Under the pieces are notes generated by a model. It was given only the letters and a program-made list of their open reading frames with translations, was not told the origin of the DNA and searched no databases. Positions 48,476-59,748 of a stretch of 64,000 bases of DNA are shown piece after piece. A program made the position numbers and the translations under genes. The DNA comes from Solen grandis (taxonomy: Eukaryota > Mollusca > Bivalvia > Adapedonta > Solenidae), in assembly GCA_021229015.1 (NCBI GenBank), contig CM037787.1:35725874-35789873 (forward strand). Direction: 5' to 3'. Positions within the stretch are counted from its first letter, which is position 1; each line of letters starts with the position of its first letter.

Positions 48476-48675
48476 GTAGGTTTATGTTTGTTATCGAGGG
48501 TTAAACAAGTTAAACCGCTCGCTCGGCTGCGCCGAGCTTGATATACATATTACAGCGATACACATAATACCATGAATTAGTTATAAAAACGATACACCGA
48601 ACAAACTCTAAATTCAAACTTCCGTTTTCGTCTGTATTTGTTTATATTGCGTATCGGCAACAGTCAAAGCATTTT

Positions 48676-48890
48676 AATGTATGGAGTTATATTTTGACCA
48701 ATGAGATTGCAGTATTTTCTGCTGGTGGTGTTGTTTTAAACACAGGAGTTTTATCAATAAAAAGTATAATATGGTAAAAGATAAGCCCTGTATATAATAA
48801 AAAGCACATGGAATACCACCAATCTTTGTGCGCATGCGTGTAGAGATGGACTTGGATAATAACGTCAATATAATTCCATACATTAAATCA
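48676..48890 (+). repeat. Direct repeat, copy 2, interrupted by inverted-repeat arm
   Basis: The same blocks as 48300-48475, with about 90 bases (arm 2) between GCAGTATTTTC and ACCACCAATC. Confidence 0.8.
48726..48816 (-). repeat. Inverted repeat arm 2
   Basis: Pairs with 47862-47959, with about 770 bases between. It is embedded in a second copy of the direct repeat at 48.3-48.5 kb. Confidence 0.92.
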
Positions 48891-49507
48891 TATTACTTAT
48901 ATCATATGTAAGTCCCTAAACTTTATGTACTCCCGGGGACACTCATAGCAGTGATATATTCTAATAAAAGATGGGATTTTCCTTCCTTGTGAGTGAGGTA
49001 TCCCATACAAGTTTATACAAGACTCCCATACAAGACATTTAAATCTATTTTCAAGCTAAACAAAATCTTGAAATAAAACACAATACGAGTTGTCTACTTT
49101 CCGTAGTAAAGCCACCCCACCATATTTATAATTGTTTAATGAAGTTTTTATTCTCTTACCTTAATCCAAACAACAGTGTGTTTTTTAATCCCACTTGTTT
49201 ATATTATATAAATAAAATTTATTTCACGATAAATAAATTAAGTTTGTCACATTTTGTTATTGACCTTGACTTGTATCAACGATTACGTCAAAATGTAGAT
49301 GTATTTAATCCGTTACATTACAAATTAATCCTGGCAGACTTGATAGATCTATATAATTTAAACAGATGTTTATGGACTGATTACGATTGACGATTGAACG
49401 ATCTTCCTATACTGTGTCATATGGTATTCCAAAGGTGACTCACTCGGCAATTTTTCACGCATTTATACTTCCTTATTTACTTCTTAATAGAAGAGAGTTT
49501 AATAATT

Positions 49508-49665
49508 GGCCGTGGTCCAGGGGTAACATACTCGACTGCGGATCCCAAGGCTGTGAATTCGAACCCCGTTGGGTTAAAGAATTTTACATGACCTTCCCTG
49601 ACGCAAACTACTGGTCCAACCTAGGAACAGTTGAGAGGGATTAGTATAAGTTGTAAGAATTCGTT
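49508..49665 (+). repeat. tRNA-derived SINE, 'GTGGTCCAGTGGTAAC' family
   Basis: GGCCGTGGTCCAGGGGTAAC head, B box ATTCGAACCCC, body ending AGTATAAGTTGTAAGAATTCG. Same family as 47578-47737, opposite strand. Confidence 0.72.
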
Positions 49666-49675
49666 TCCCAATCGA

Positions 49676-49678
<3 letters not shown>

Positions 49679-49713
<35 letters not shown>
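49679..49713. repeat. (GA)n microsatellite
   Basis: About 17 GA units directly after the SINE. Confidence 0.95.
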
Positions 49714-49717
<4 letters not shown>

Positions 49718-50489
49718 AAATACTGAGACTAAATGAAGGTAATTCCTGTTGCTGAAAATTGAAGTTAACACCGAGCTCTCTTAGTTTATTTGCATGGGCT
49801 TGATGTTAAACGACAGTATTTCAACAATGTGAAACTTCTAATGTCAATGAAATGGATAGTTTGGCCATCATGGAAGAAATGTTTCATTTATCCTGGAACC
49901 ATCATGACAACACGATGTTCAGCCCACTGCTTCTTGACCACGCCCACGTCCAGCTGTCGCTGATAAAGATCCATTATAGACTTCAAGAAATTATAGTTAT
50001 TAATAGAGTTTAGTCTCGGAAAATATTCAAATCGAGTATTTCATCAAGCAAGAATGTATAATTGCACTTAAAGAAGGTAAAGCACAACGAACTCTGCCAT
50101 TTTGAAGTCAATCCATTCTTACTTTATGTTCGAGATACAGAAGTATATAGAGAACTTCAGCAACATTTTTTAACAAGCTGTGCTATAGCTTATACAAAAA
50201 GGTTTTATTATTTATTATTTCAATACATATTGGAGTATTTTATACAAACACAAAAAAGTAATATTGGGATTCCGACATATATTTATAATGAAATAATTCA
50301 AAAAGGTGGTGCAAGCAAAAGCAAAATTAAAGATAAAATTGACAAAGAAACACGGAGAGAGTAAATTACATAAAATAGTGAACAGCTAGCATTTGCCCCC
50401 TTGTAACCTCGAACTTTCCGAATATTTTCTCTGCGACAAAATGTGTAAATGAAAATATCCAATCATTTGAGGCGAGACAACTAATAGTT

Positions 50490-50595
50490 GTTGTTGTTGT
50501 ATTGGGGTTTACCATCGCTGCGATAGTATTTCAATCATATAGCGACGTCCAGCTTATTACAGGTGGTGGAAGACCCCGAGTACACAGAGGTACCC
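50490..50595 (-). repeat. SINE tail fragment, 'CTATCGCAGCGATGGTAAAC' family
   Basis: The minus strand reads CTCGGGGTCTTCCACCACCT, GTAATAAGCTGGACGTCGC, TATATGATTGAAATACTATC then GCAGCGATGGTAAACCCC and an AAC-rich tail. Confidence 0.75.
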
Positions 50596-50761
50596 GGGTA
50601 GAACCACCGACAACTAACAGTATGAACCTTCATCGGGAGAAAAGTATAATGATAACAATATGAAAATAAAAAATCATATAAAACTATCCTAAACACTATA
50701 TATTAAGGGATGAAATCGGCGGCAATAAATAGACGTCAACAACAAATCAGACAATTTGAAG

Positions 50762-50959
50762 TACTGTAGAATCATTTATTTTCGTGGGGACTCATTTTTC
50801 GTTGATTTCGTGGCTGACTTTATCCACGAATATTAATCCCCACAAAAACTGTATATTTCGTAGACCTCATGTGTTCCACGAATATATGTACCCACGAAAC
50901 TGATTTAATCACAGATTCCACGAAAATTAATGTCAACGAAAATAAATGATTTTACAGTA
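50762..50959 (+). repeat. MITE with TACTGTA...ATTTTCGT terminal inverted repeats (198 bp)
   Basis: Left end TACTGTAGAATCATTTATTT TCGT pairs with right end ACGAAAATAAATGATTTTAC AGTA. Internal TATCCACGAATATTAATCCC and GTACCCACGAAAC are shared with the diverged copy at 392-594. Non-coding. Confidence 0.88.
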
Positions 50960-51077
50960 AATCGTAATTTTACAAAATTAATAAACCTCCAAACCAACTA
51001 CACCAAACCATTGAGTTTATATTGCGGAATTTATTTTAAGGTAAAAAATAATTAAATCTGTCCCATCAGAGGTAAGA

Positions 51078-51400
51078 CCGTCCCCGGTGGCCGATTGATT
51101 AGAGCGTCCGCCTCGGGAGCGGGAGGTCGTGGGTTCGATCCCCGGCCGCGACATACCAAAGTCGTAAAAAATGGTACTGTTATAGCTCCCTTGCTTGGCG
51201 CTCAGCATATAAGGGTAGTTGCAGGACTGGTTGGCCCGGTGTCAGGATAATGTGACTGGGTGTGGTATCATGCCACATGTCTACGGCGTGATACTGCAGT
51301 GTGGCAGCACTATATCATTCTCAAGTAGACATCGTCTCCAAATGACTGAAATACTGTCGGTAGGACGTTAAACCCAACAAACAAACAAACAAACAAACAA
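51078..51400 (+). repeat. Full-length tRNA-derived SINE (about 323 bp)
   Basis: tRNA-like head GTCCCCGGTGGCCGATTGAT TAGAGCG with B box GGGTTCGATCCCC. The central body includes CATACCAAAGTCG, CTCCCTTGCTTGGCG and CTACGGCGTGATACTGCAGT. It ends CTGAAATACTGTCGGTAGGA CGTTAAACCC and an (ACAA)n tail. It is the most complete member of its family here, with truncated relatives at 10893, 37133 and 58048. Confidence 0.88.
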
Positions 51401-51920
51401 TCATAGTTAAGATATATTGCCAAGTATCCATCCCAAAAGAGCAACAATAATACAAAACAAAACCTATCATTTTTCTGAAGTTATGCTCACATTACGGGTT
51501 TGTTAAAGAGTACAACTGTTTATTTGAACAGCTCTTTGTAAATGTACATGCATAACTGATTGTGAAGCACAGGTGAACATATGTATATCATGATAAAACT
51601 GTATGTAAATGTTATATAATTATAACAATGATACTCTTCTACAGGTAAGTTTGAGAAATCCTACAATTCCTTGGAAGATGTTGCTGGAACTTAAGAACAT
51701 AGTGCTCATCATTTCGCTACAATATACTAGTTATAAGAACTGTTATTAAAGCGGATTGTATACAACTTGCAAAAGAAAAAAAAAATAAGCCTACGCCTAG
51801 ATCTGTATTCTGGCTGCATGAATATGAATGAATATGAATACATTGTACTGTCATTCAAATTTAAAAAGATACAATAATTATTCCTCTACATCAAACGTCT
51901 TTTATAGAATTTCTCATACA

Positions 51921-51946
51921 AATAAATAAATAAATAAATAAATAAA
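51921..51946. repeat. (AAAT)n microsatellite
   Basis: About six AAAT units. Confidence 0.9.
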
Positions 51947-53333
51947 ATGCTCTGGCGGCGAAACATAAACGACGATCAAAGCATCACCTGTTAAATACTT
52001 TTCTTGAGATAACATATTCTTTCTTTAAATTCATATTCATGTGTTGGAAAGATATACTATTAGTTGACATTGAATTGTATTCCTTTATCGTACTACGACC
52101 CCTAGAAAATATTTTTCTCGTTAATTTTTATATGTGAACTTTTCCATATTATATATACATTTAGATTTACATTGTAGTAAAATTTCTTTATTCAAAATCA
52201 ACTTATTATTTACAAAATATGCTCTTAACCTGTTACTTTATTATCAATTCTGTCGATTCAACTTCAAAATCCCTCCCCACCCACACACACACACTTGAGT
52301 TGTTATTATACACACGTTTCCGTTATTTTCTTAAATTATAGCATTTTAACCAAGGTAGCCTTTAAAACATTCAGAAAAATAGTAAATAATTGCCCCTCAG
52401 ACATTTATGTATAATGAAGATTATCTTTTTTTTTTCAAATTCACATATTTCCTATGGAAACATGGTAAAGATAAACTAAGCTCAAACCAATGTTGGACTA
52501 CATTTCAAAATTGACACTCGCAAATATTTCAGACATGTAAACAATGCTAATAAAGCATAAATTGATAAATTTCGATAGAAAGGACTCGTACATATTTATA
52601 CAATGCGCATGCCACTCCTGTGACAAATAACACCCCTTTACATTTTTTTTTAATTAATTTTATGTTTTTTTTTTAAATAAAACAGGACATTTTATTCTTT
52701 GTCTCTACGTATATATCAGGAAATTATATCAACAGACTTTAAGTACTTATGTATGCTAATGACGTGTTTCGAATGATTTACTGCGAACAAACATTTTACG
52801 ATAGTCATATAAGTATAGAGTGGCAAATACATATGTAGATGTAAAAACAATTGTATAATAGTATAGAAGAATGTCAAAACTTAATACATGAAGTTTCCAA
52901 ATCTAGACATGCTGTAGAATAGGACAGTATATATTCTTTATTCGCCAAGTATTGCAAAGTACACACACATATAAAGAAATGCAATGCAAAATTGCAACAT
53001 TTAGAAATAATTAGAATGTTTGTAATTATTGAACCACGGTGATTTTCATCGATAAATAAGCACATCTCAATCAATTTGTGTTCCTTTTTATATTACACAA
53101 TCTAAATAATATAATATACTTTTCTAGTTTTTAGCAGTAAAGCTTTTTCCATTCATGGTTAGATCAATTGCTCACAAACAGTATCACAAACGAAACGATG
53201 ATTTCCTTTGTATACACCAAGTCAGCCGTTGACTAAATATTATCCAAGTGTAGCGATCGGTTAGGTCGTAAGAATAACACATCTGTAAACATTGGACAGG
53301 ACCATTTATATTGTACAAACCGGTTTTCAATGT

Positions 53334-53420
53334 CTACACAGCAGAGTCCTCTAACTGAGACAAGCGTGGTTCTTTTTTCCGCCTGTTGGCCTTATCAGAC
53401 TTTCTCACATTGATATATAA
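53334..53420 (-). CDS. CARD-like gene terminal exon
   Basis: Acceptor TTTATTACAG|TTA in phase 0, matching the previous donor. Reads LYINVRKSDKANRRKKEPRL SQLEDSAV and TAG: a basic, lysine/arginine-rich C-terminus. Confidence 0.65.
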   Translation of the reverse strand, partial: LYINVRKSDKANRRKKEPRLSQLEDSAV

Positions 53421-54277
53421 CTGTAATAAACAAAATGTTCATAATATGAATTCTTTCAAATATTTGACAGAAAAAGTGTTGTCATATTAACCCTTAAAAT
53501 GTTGTGGGCACTTGTGACTGCAATTGCGACCAGTGTAGACCAAGATCATTCTGCACGTCCAAACAGTCTGATCATGTTCTGCACTGTTTGCTGTTTCAAC
53601 AAGCTCTCCCTTTAACAACTAAAGGTACAGTCCAAAATGAAGGTAGGACAAGTCCAGTTAAGAAAAGAGGGAGATCAGAAAGACGGACACACAGTCAGCA
53701 GATTGATAAACCAGATAGACAAAAAATTGTCCATATCAATGTCTACAGAAGGAAATGTTTTGTTTTACTGCCATGTCCATCTGCCTAATTGCTTTAGTTT
53801 TACATTTAATGTTTGACCTGTATAATTTATTTTTGCAACATGTTTTAAATTTTACGTGGCGGTTTACTTTTTACATATACATGTGATATTCCCCTGATAT
53901 CCTCATCCAAAACATATGAAGATAAACGTCCTCTCGCAAAATAATTAAAGTTCCACGTCCTTTTTCAAAATACTGAAGTTTAAAGTCCATTTTCAGCATT
54001 ATTGGTCACTTAATGACAGCAAATTACAGTGACCCTATATTCCATGTTTCTTGAATATGATCGCCAATGGATAAAAAGGAATCTTCAAGCAACTAGTAGT
54101 TTTCTGAAGAAACAAAAATGTCCAACTGTGCTTTCGATGCCGATGTTTGCTATTCGTGAAACATATAACTTGAAATGCTGTCGCATAATGAAAATTTGGT
54201 CGGAACAAACTATACAAAGTAATTGTTATGTGGTGGGAACTCTTGTATCTTGTATTCTTTATATATGAATAGAAAAA

Positions 54278-54332
<55 letters not shown>

Positions 54333-57300
54333 ACATGTGTTTGCCTTCCATCTATTTTATCAGATTGTATTTGATGAATCTTTATGAAGTTAACACTTAC
54401 TGGTGCATTCCTGACATTCATTACTGTGCTACCAGACGAAGGCTTTGAATCTATCGCAGTGCTAGGCTGTCCGCTTTCCTTTACTTCCTTAAAATTAATC
54501 TGTCGTCCACAGCCGCACATCACTGACCTTTCTCCAGACTCTAACAACCTTTCCAGTTCCCTTGCCAGATAGCTGTAGTGATTGTTCTTACAAAGGGCCA
54601 GTATTAGCTTCCCATACTGTTCGGAGTCACTGACCAGACTAAAGACACGGTCCCACAGCTGGCCCTGGTTTCCTGGAGCATTTTGCGTGTAGATCACTTG
54701 GAAATAAAGATTATCATCAACAGCATATGAACCCACAGTGAATCTATGATGTACTTTATGTTCACCCTAGATTTCAAATTGCAGAAAACGCATTTTTCTT
54801 CCTGCAGATGAAGTCCCCTAAAATACTCATATTTTCTTTCAATCTCGTGTCTAAGGTCCATGTCCAATTGTCCAACAGTGCGCAAAAATCCCAATAAATG
54901 ACTCGTGTCCCTGCCATTTATTATTCCAATAAGAATCCGCATCTTGTCCTTTTTGTCAAAATGTCCATGAATGAAACTACACTCATCGGCAGTAATGTGT
55001 AAACCATTGTTCAGTTCTTCTGTAATTGCACCAACCTTATCAAACAGTTTATTGACTATACCTTCCACATTGGCCTGAATTGCCATTGCCCAGCACAGCC
55101 TGTTGTCTATGGTTTTGATCCGAGATGCTGTAATGAAAATAGATGTAAGGATATGAAAAGTGTTTCTATGACTGCATTGTAAGTATAATTAGTTAATTCC
55201 AGATGGGCTGATACATGTATTTCAATAAAGATGGAAATACCGTTAACGTTATCAGTGTCATCGAATACAGTAAACAATAATATTACATTTTCATTAAAAC
55301 TATTGTATTTTTACTCTATAGTCTTATCACGCTATAGTACAATATGTTTATTTGGGATATTTTCTTTATTTCAAGTATAAGATACTCACTCTTTTCTGCT
55401 GGTAAGTCTAGTTTATACGTCAGATTGACTTGAATCGGTTTAAGGGCCGCCTGACCTTCAGCTGCACGGATACACTCTCCAGTGCTACCCACACTGTCAG
55501 CCATGTCATTCCCAGCTACATCTACATCAGAATTCACTCCTCGTCCCTGATCAACAACCGTGATATTTCCTGATCCTTCATACATTTTCTGATGCGGCAT
55601 GGGTGGGGGAAGTGCAGACGATCTGTTGGACCCCCAGCTTAAACTAGACGCTTGCTTCAGCGAGTCCGAACGAGAATGGATTGGAATTGCTGACCTAGTG
55701 TTTTTAATAAGCGAGAGCTCTTGTTTAACATCCCTGAGTTCTTGTAGTACTTCTGTCAGCTGCTCTTTGACCTCCCCAATCTCCTCACGTATAATGACTC
55801 TGATGTCATCATTGTTTACAAACTTGTATGTCAAAATCTGAAATATCGAGAGAAATACACATGTATATTGAAATAATTATATTGATAAATAAATATTTCC
55901 GTTAAATAATACTGTTAAAAAACACAAACACAGCAAAATTTCATGACAAATTGTCGGGGAAAATTTTGCTTATATTTAAAGGTGGTCCAGTACATCAATC
56001 AACTGTACAGTGTTTTATCCCTGCTTATCTCGTTAAGCTTTTTTTCTGAATCCAAATTACCTCACGAGCTTAAAAAAATATCAACCACACTGAACACATC
56101 ATTCTGTATAGCGGAGTCCAGCAAAGTTAACACGTGGTGTAATTTACATTTAAGATTTGAACATTATCTGTTTTTCAAATACGTCCTCTGGTAATATGTG
56201 ATTGAAAACAACAACAACAAAAAAAAATGATTTCTTTACATCTATTCTCGTATTGCATGAAACACTTTTTAATTTGTCATATACTTGGTATGCGTGACCT
56301 TTAAATATTTACTATTAACCTGCATTTTCCTGTTGTTCAGTCTGATTTATTCTTGTAGTTCTTTGAAGATCTAAAACTCAATGACGTATTGATCAGGAGT
56401 TGTTATATACGCGCTTGGAACGCATTTTGGACTCCAACGCACAACGGGACATAGTGCTTTACACACATAGGGGCCAGAACTTGACCCCAAAGTACGTTTG
56501 GGGTCAGAACCTCGAAATTATTAACAGAAGTGGCTTCCACGAGTTTTTAATAGTCTAAGCAGTTGATTTGCTAATGTAAAATGGTGGAAACTTTTTGGAC
56601 AAATATTTCAATTTGACATAAATAGACAGACATTTGTTTCTTGTTCAGCACTAACTAATTAATTGAAATACGTCACTGAATCTAGCCTTGTTAATACACA
56701 ACAAAATCCATTTTGTACTAAATTCTAAAACACCTTTACCGTATCATAATCATAATTTACATCATCATCATCATGGTTAAGGTCATCAAATTTATAGGTT
56801 ATTAGATAATAACTGATGAAAAACAGACCTATCTTGACAGATGTGACTTGCTTTACTCAAGTTAAGATACTGTAGTGAAGAACATGTATAATATATTGTT
56901 GCTGTTTTTTTGTTTTGTTTTTTGTTTGTTTGTTTTTTGTTGTTGTTTTTTGTTTTTTTGTTTTTTTTGCTCATGAAATTATGAAACAGGTTTGGGTTTT
57001 CTTTCTTAACGGACAGGTTTCAATATAAACTATTTTTACATCACTACTACTCCTGTGTAGTGAGACATCAAATCAGTTATTGTTTTCAGTTCCGGTTATT
57101 AAAGCTGCTTCACGCATGCGCTTCACACTCTAAAACGAATAACAATGGTCTAGTGAGGGTGATGTGTTTTACTTGTCTTATAGATTATTGTTTAAGTTTG
57201 AAATTAAAACTGACGAATGATCGATAAATTAATACATGTAAATAATATAGGTTATTGCATTATAAAGTTCCAAAAAGGAACGCAATAACTGAACATAAAT

Positions 57301-58568
57301 GACAGTAGTCGGTTGAAACTGCATTAATTTCCAAGATCATTCAACAGGGAAGATATTTGAAAACAACCGAGTTTATCTAAACCTGTAGAAGGGGAAAGAA
57401 ATTAGACTCTACAAGATTTTTTTCTTCGGTTTAGATCATGTTTGATTGTTGAATATATGACCAGTATGACTGAAGCATGACATGATCCGAGTTTAACTAA
57501 TAAACGCTAATCTCTCTCCTTGGTGTATATATACTCTGTATAATATACATGTTTATGAAAGTTAATTAATAGCATCTTGAAAATCTTATACTCCGAAATT
57601 TGATAATAAATATAATACCTGAAACTAAAAATGCTATATATGTAAAAAAATTGCATAGTTTTGTATCATAATAATGTAAATACAATGTATGTTTTTGTAT
57701 GTACGAGATATGTATACATAAACATGCGTATACCAGTCACGGTGGAGGGTTTACACGTGAGGAATGTTTGTACATATGTCTTTTGTATTCTTTAGTAAGG
57801 GCTCGAATATGCTTTATAGCTAGCTACACATACGTTTACAGCACAGTAAGAATGATTATTGAAACCACTGATCTATGACTGTTTCATATTGCTACTACAT
57901 TGCTTTGTGTGTATATCAACCTGCACATATCTATGAATAAATTTTATGTAAAATGTGTACATTACATTTAGCCATTACTCCCGATAAATACTGATCTCTT
58001 TTTACAGCTCGGTTTGAGCACTCAGATATTTTAACCCGTGCAATAAAGCGGTCCGATAGGCAGATAGCTATATATCGTTTGCCCCGGGAAGTCGTGGGTT
58101 CGATCCCTGGTCACTTAAATGGCACTGGTTAAGCTCCCTTGCTTGACACTCATCATATAAAGGTAGTGACCCGGTATCAGAGTGATGTGACTGATATGGT
58201 GTCACAATTCTTGTCTACGGCGTTGTAATGATGAGGCAGGTAATGTATTTGACTTATGTAGACAAAGCCTGGAAATCAGCTGGACTCACACCGGAAGCCT
58301 ATTCGGATTCGAATAATCTACAGTCAAGACAAGTTTTCGACTCGTCTGATTGAGAATAACCTATTCCGATCAATATAATCTACATGCATATTTTTGTCAT
58401 AACGATTACAATACGTACAGGTCCTTGAGTATTACTTCCGGTTTGTTTATCGTCTGGATGTAAGATCCCCGTCCCTAGGTGCTGCACGTGTTGAAAGTTT
58501 TGTGGCTGAGAGATTTGTCTGCTGGTACCATTTGCTTCGGTCTCCTTAAGTGTCTTTTTGTGAAACAT
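53334..58568 (-). CDS. Coiled-coil and CARD-like domain protein, four exons (about 470 aa; one apparent 1-base deletion)
   Basis: Predicted exons are 58568-58419, 55837-55390, 55127-54401 and 53420-53334; all phases agree if one base is missing at 54765. The first 50 residues are polar. Exon 2 has a short coiled coil (IREEIGEVKEQLTEVLQELR) and a Ser/Pro-rich linker. Exon 3 carries a CARD-like helical domain (AIQANVEGIVNKLF, HITADECSFIHGHF, KKDKMRILIGIINGRDTSHL, GFLRTVGQL), a CVFC pair and a second helical segment (LWDRVFSLVSDSEQYGKLIL). Exon 4 ends with a basic tail. CARD domains mediate homotypic assembly in apoptotic and innate immune signalling. That role is inferred, since no catalytic or sensor domain is visible. 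The exact family is not recognised. Confidence 0.65.
53487..53640 (+). repeat. Interspersed repeat with GACCAGTGTAGACCAAGATCA motif
   Basis: Starts TAACCCTTAAAATG and contains GCGACCAGTGTAGACCAAGA and its imperfect inverse AGTCTGATCATGTTCTGCAC TG. The layout resembles the central hairpin of a common bivalve MITE. The 94-aa forward frame over it is not a gene. Confidence 0.5.
54275..54333. repeat. (AAAT)n microsatellite in CARD-like gene intron 3
   Basis: About 15 AAAT units just downstream of the exon 3 donor. The (Leu-Phe-Ile-Tyr)n frame is an artefact. Confidence 0.95.
54401..55127 (-). CDS. CARD-like gene exon 3 (CARD-like domain)
   Basis: Acceptor TTCATTACAG|CA completes a Thr codon. 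The frame is good down to CVFCNLKSR, then a GGG run at 54765-54767 marks an apparent one-base loss. The continuation GEHKVHHRFTVGSYAVDDNL then YFQVIYTQNAPGNQ lies one frame over. It ends APV-side at CCA|GTAAGT in phase 0. A 69-base intron (AGG|GTGAAC...TTCCAAG|) could also bypass the break but does not fit the phase. Confidence 0.75.
55390..55837 (-). CDS. CARD-like gene exon 2 (coiled coil and linker)
   Basis: Acceptor ATATTTCAG|ATT, donor AAGA|GTGAGT leaving one base. Encodes ILTYKFVNNDDIRVIIREEI, a heptad-like stretch to about residue 45, then a low-complexity Ser/Pro linker and VNLTYKLDLPAEK. Confidence 0.75.
56482..56506. promoter_or_regulatory. Perfect inverted repeat TGACCCCAAA...TTTGGGGTCA
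   Basis: Ten-base arms separated by five bases, inside the CARD-like gene's first intron. The arms contain nuclear-receptor half-site-like GGGTCA in everted orientation. Function is unknown. Confidence 0.35.
58048..58260 (+). repeat. Degenerate SINE (family of 51078-51400)
   Basis: GTCGTGGGTTCGATCCCTGG B box region, then TTAAGCTCCCTTGCTTGACA CTCATCATATAAAGGTAGT and TCTACGGCG follow the full-length copy in order. Poorly conserved at both ends. Confidence 0.7.
58419..58568 (-). CDS. CARD-like gene, putative first coding exon
   Basis: ATG at 58568 opens MFHKKTLKETEANGTSRQIS, ending GSNTQGP at the donor CCT|GTACGT in phase 0. This matches the phase-0 start of the next exon. The exon begins near 58576 after CTTCAG. 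The 2.6-kb intron could hide another exon, so linkage is tentative. Confidence 0.45.
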
Positions 58569-58758
58569 CGTCTCGTCTGAAGCATAATTCTATCTATATG
58601 TCTGTAATACATCTTTAAAAAGTCAGTTCTTACAAACAAGAAAATATCAAATATGTGCGGCAGACAAAATAGGCATACAGGAAAGCTTAATACACACCAT
58701 TTTATCTTGTACTTATAGCTAAAACGTAAACACTGTTGTAACATGTGAATTCAAAGTT

Positions 58759-58763
<5 letters not shown>

Positions 58764-58791
<28 letters not shown>
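58764..58791. repeat. (GA)n microsatellite
   Basis: About 14 GA units. Confidence 0.95.
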
Positions 58792-58989
58792 TGTCATATT
58801 TTCAAAAATAAAAATGTTGTAAATGTATTTACCTCCATAAACCTGCAAATAAAATTTCGTTGTAATAAAACGTCCTGTTTGTTAAGTATCCTATTAAAAG
58901 TGTGTTCCCACAGGTAGCTGGATATGCGCAGATGATTTTGTAAACCACAACTCTTTATTTAAATTTGTAACAAGATATACGACCTTCAC

Positions 58990-58990
<1 letters not shown>

Positions 58991-59026
<36 letters not shown>
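58991..59026. repeat. (CT)n microsatellite
   Basis: About 17 CT units. Confidence 0.95.
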
Positions 59027-59028
<2 letters not shown>

Positions 59029-59748
59029 GTGTCTGTGACAGAATGTATACAGTTTGCAATAGAAATTTATTGACATCTTCACCCGAGTTCCTCATTTAAT
59101 CATAGATCAGTAAATATTCTCTAATCATCCATATTGATCAGATAAGATGAATTTTATGTAGACAATGTACAAATTAGAGGACATGACTAATGGGTGTCAC
59201 TGATGTAGGCGGGCTATCTGCAAACCGCAGATAGTGCGACGTAATTGGTATCATTTCCTACTGTTTGTTGTCTTCTTCTTAATTATTTAAATTAACAATG
59301 ACGAAAAAAAGTGTGAGAAAGCAATAATCCAGCCCCGTCCTAAGATATAAAGTAAAACGTAAATATATTTTTATTTTCATTTGTCTTATCTTAGCATACT
59401 TTAACTGATATTTCTAATACTACTACTGCTGTTTCTACCATCATAACAAGCAGAGTAAGAGAATAAGAAAAACAAAAAACTGATAACAAACAATAACAAT
59501 AGCGCTGGCTTATTTTCTCGTAGGATCTAACGCTCCATTGTCAGTATTGCATTCATTATCCCCAAGTGTTATTTGTAATGTATAGTATCTGAGGTCTGAT
59601 CGCCACCTGAAAAAAACAGAGGATGGTTTTTTTTCCCACCTAAATTTTATTTCGGCTTCGCGTTGTTAACATATCCATGATCATAATTACTCCGCTTTGC
59701 TTCTGTCTCAGTTCCCTTACAGTATTGATATTACATTGTATATACCAT

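Larger units (their letters stand above)
45456..53333. other. Intergenic region between mariner relic and CARD-like gene
   Basis: No supported exon. Contents listed separately: a hairpin at 46.2 kb, microsatellites, a fourth piggyBac-like MITE, three SINE copies, a 98-bp inverted repeat pair, a TACTGTA MITE and simple repeats. The remaining AT-rich sequence has only short frames. Confidence 0.55.

Noticed and set aside
49870..49996. Short forward frame MEEMFHLSWNHHDNT... faintly reminiscent of the start of a BTB domain (LKWNNH)
   Set aside because: Only about 15 residues resemble the motif, the rest of the domain is absent, and no splice partner was found.
51078..51155. Functional tRNA genes at SINE heads (also 29551, 47660 and 49508)
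   Set aside because: A and B boxes are present but the acceptor and anticodon stems do not close properly, and SINE bodies follow. They are retroposons.
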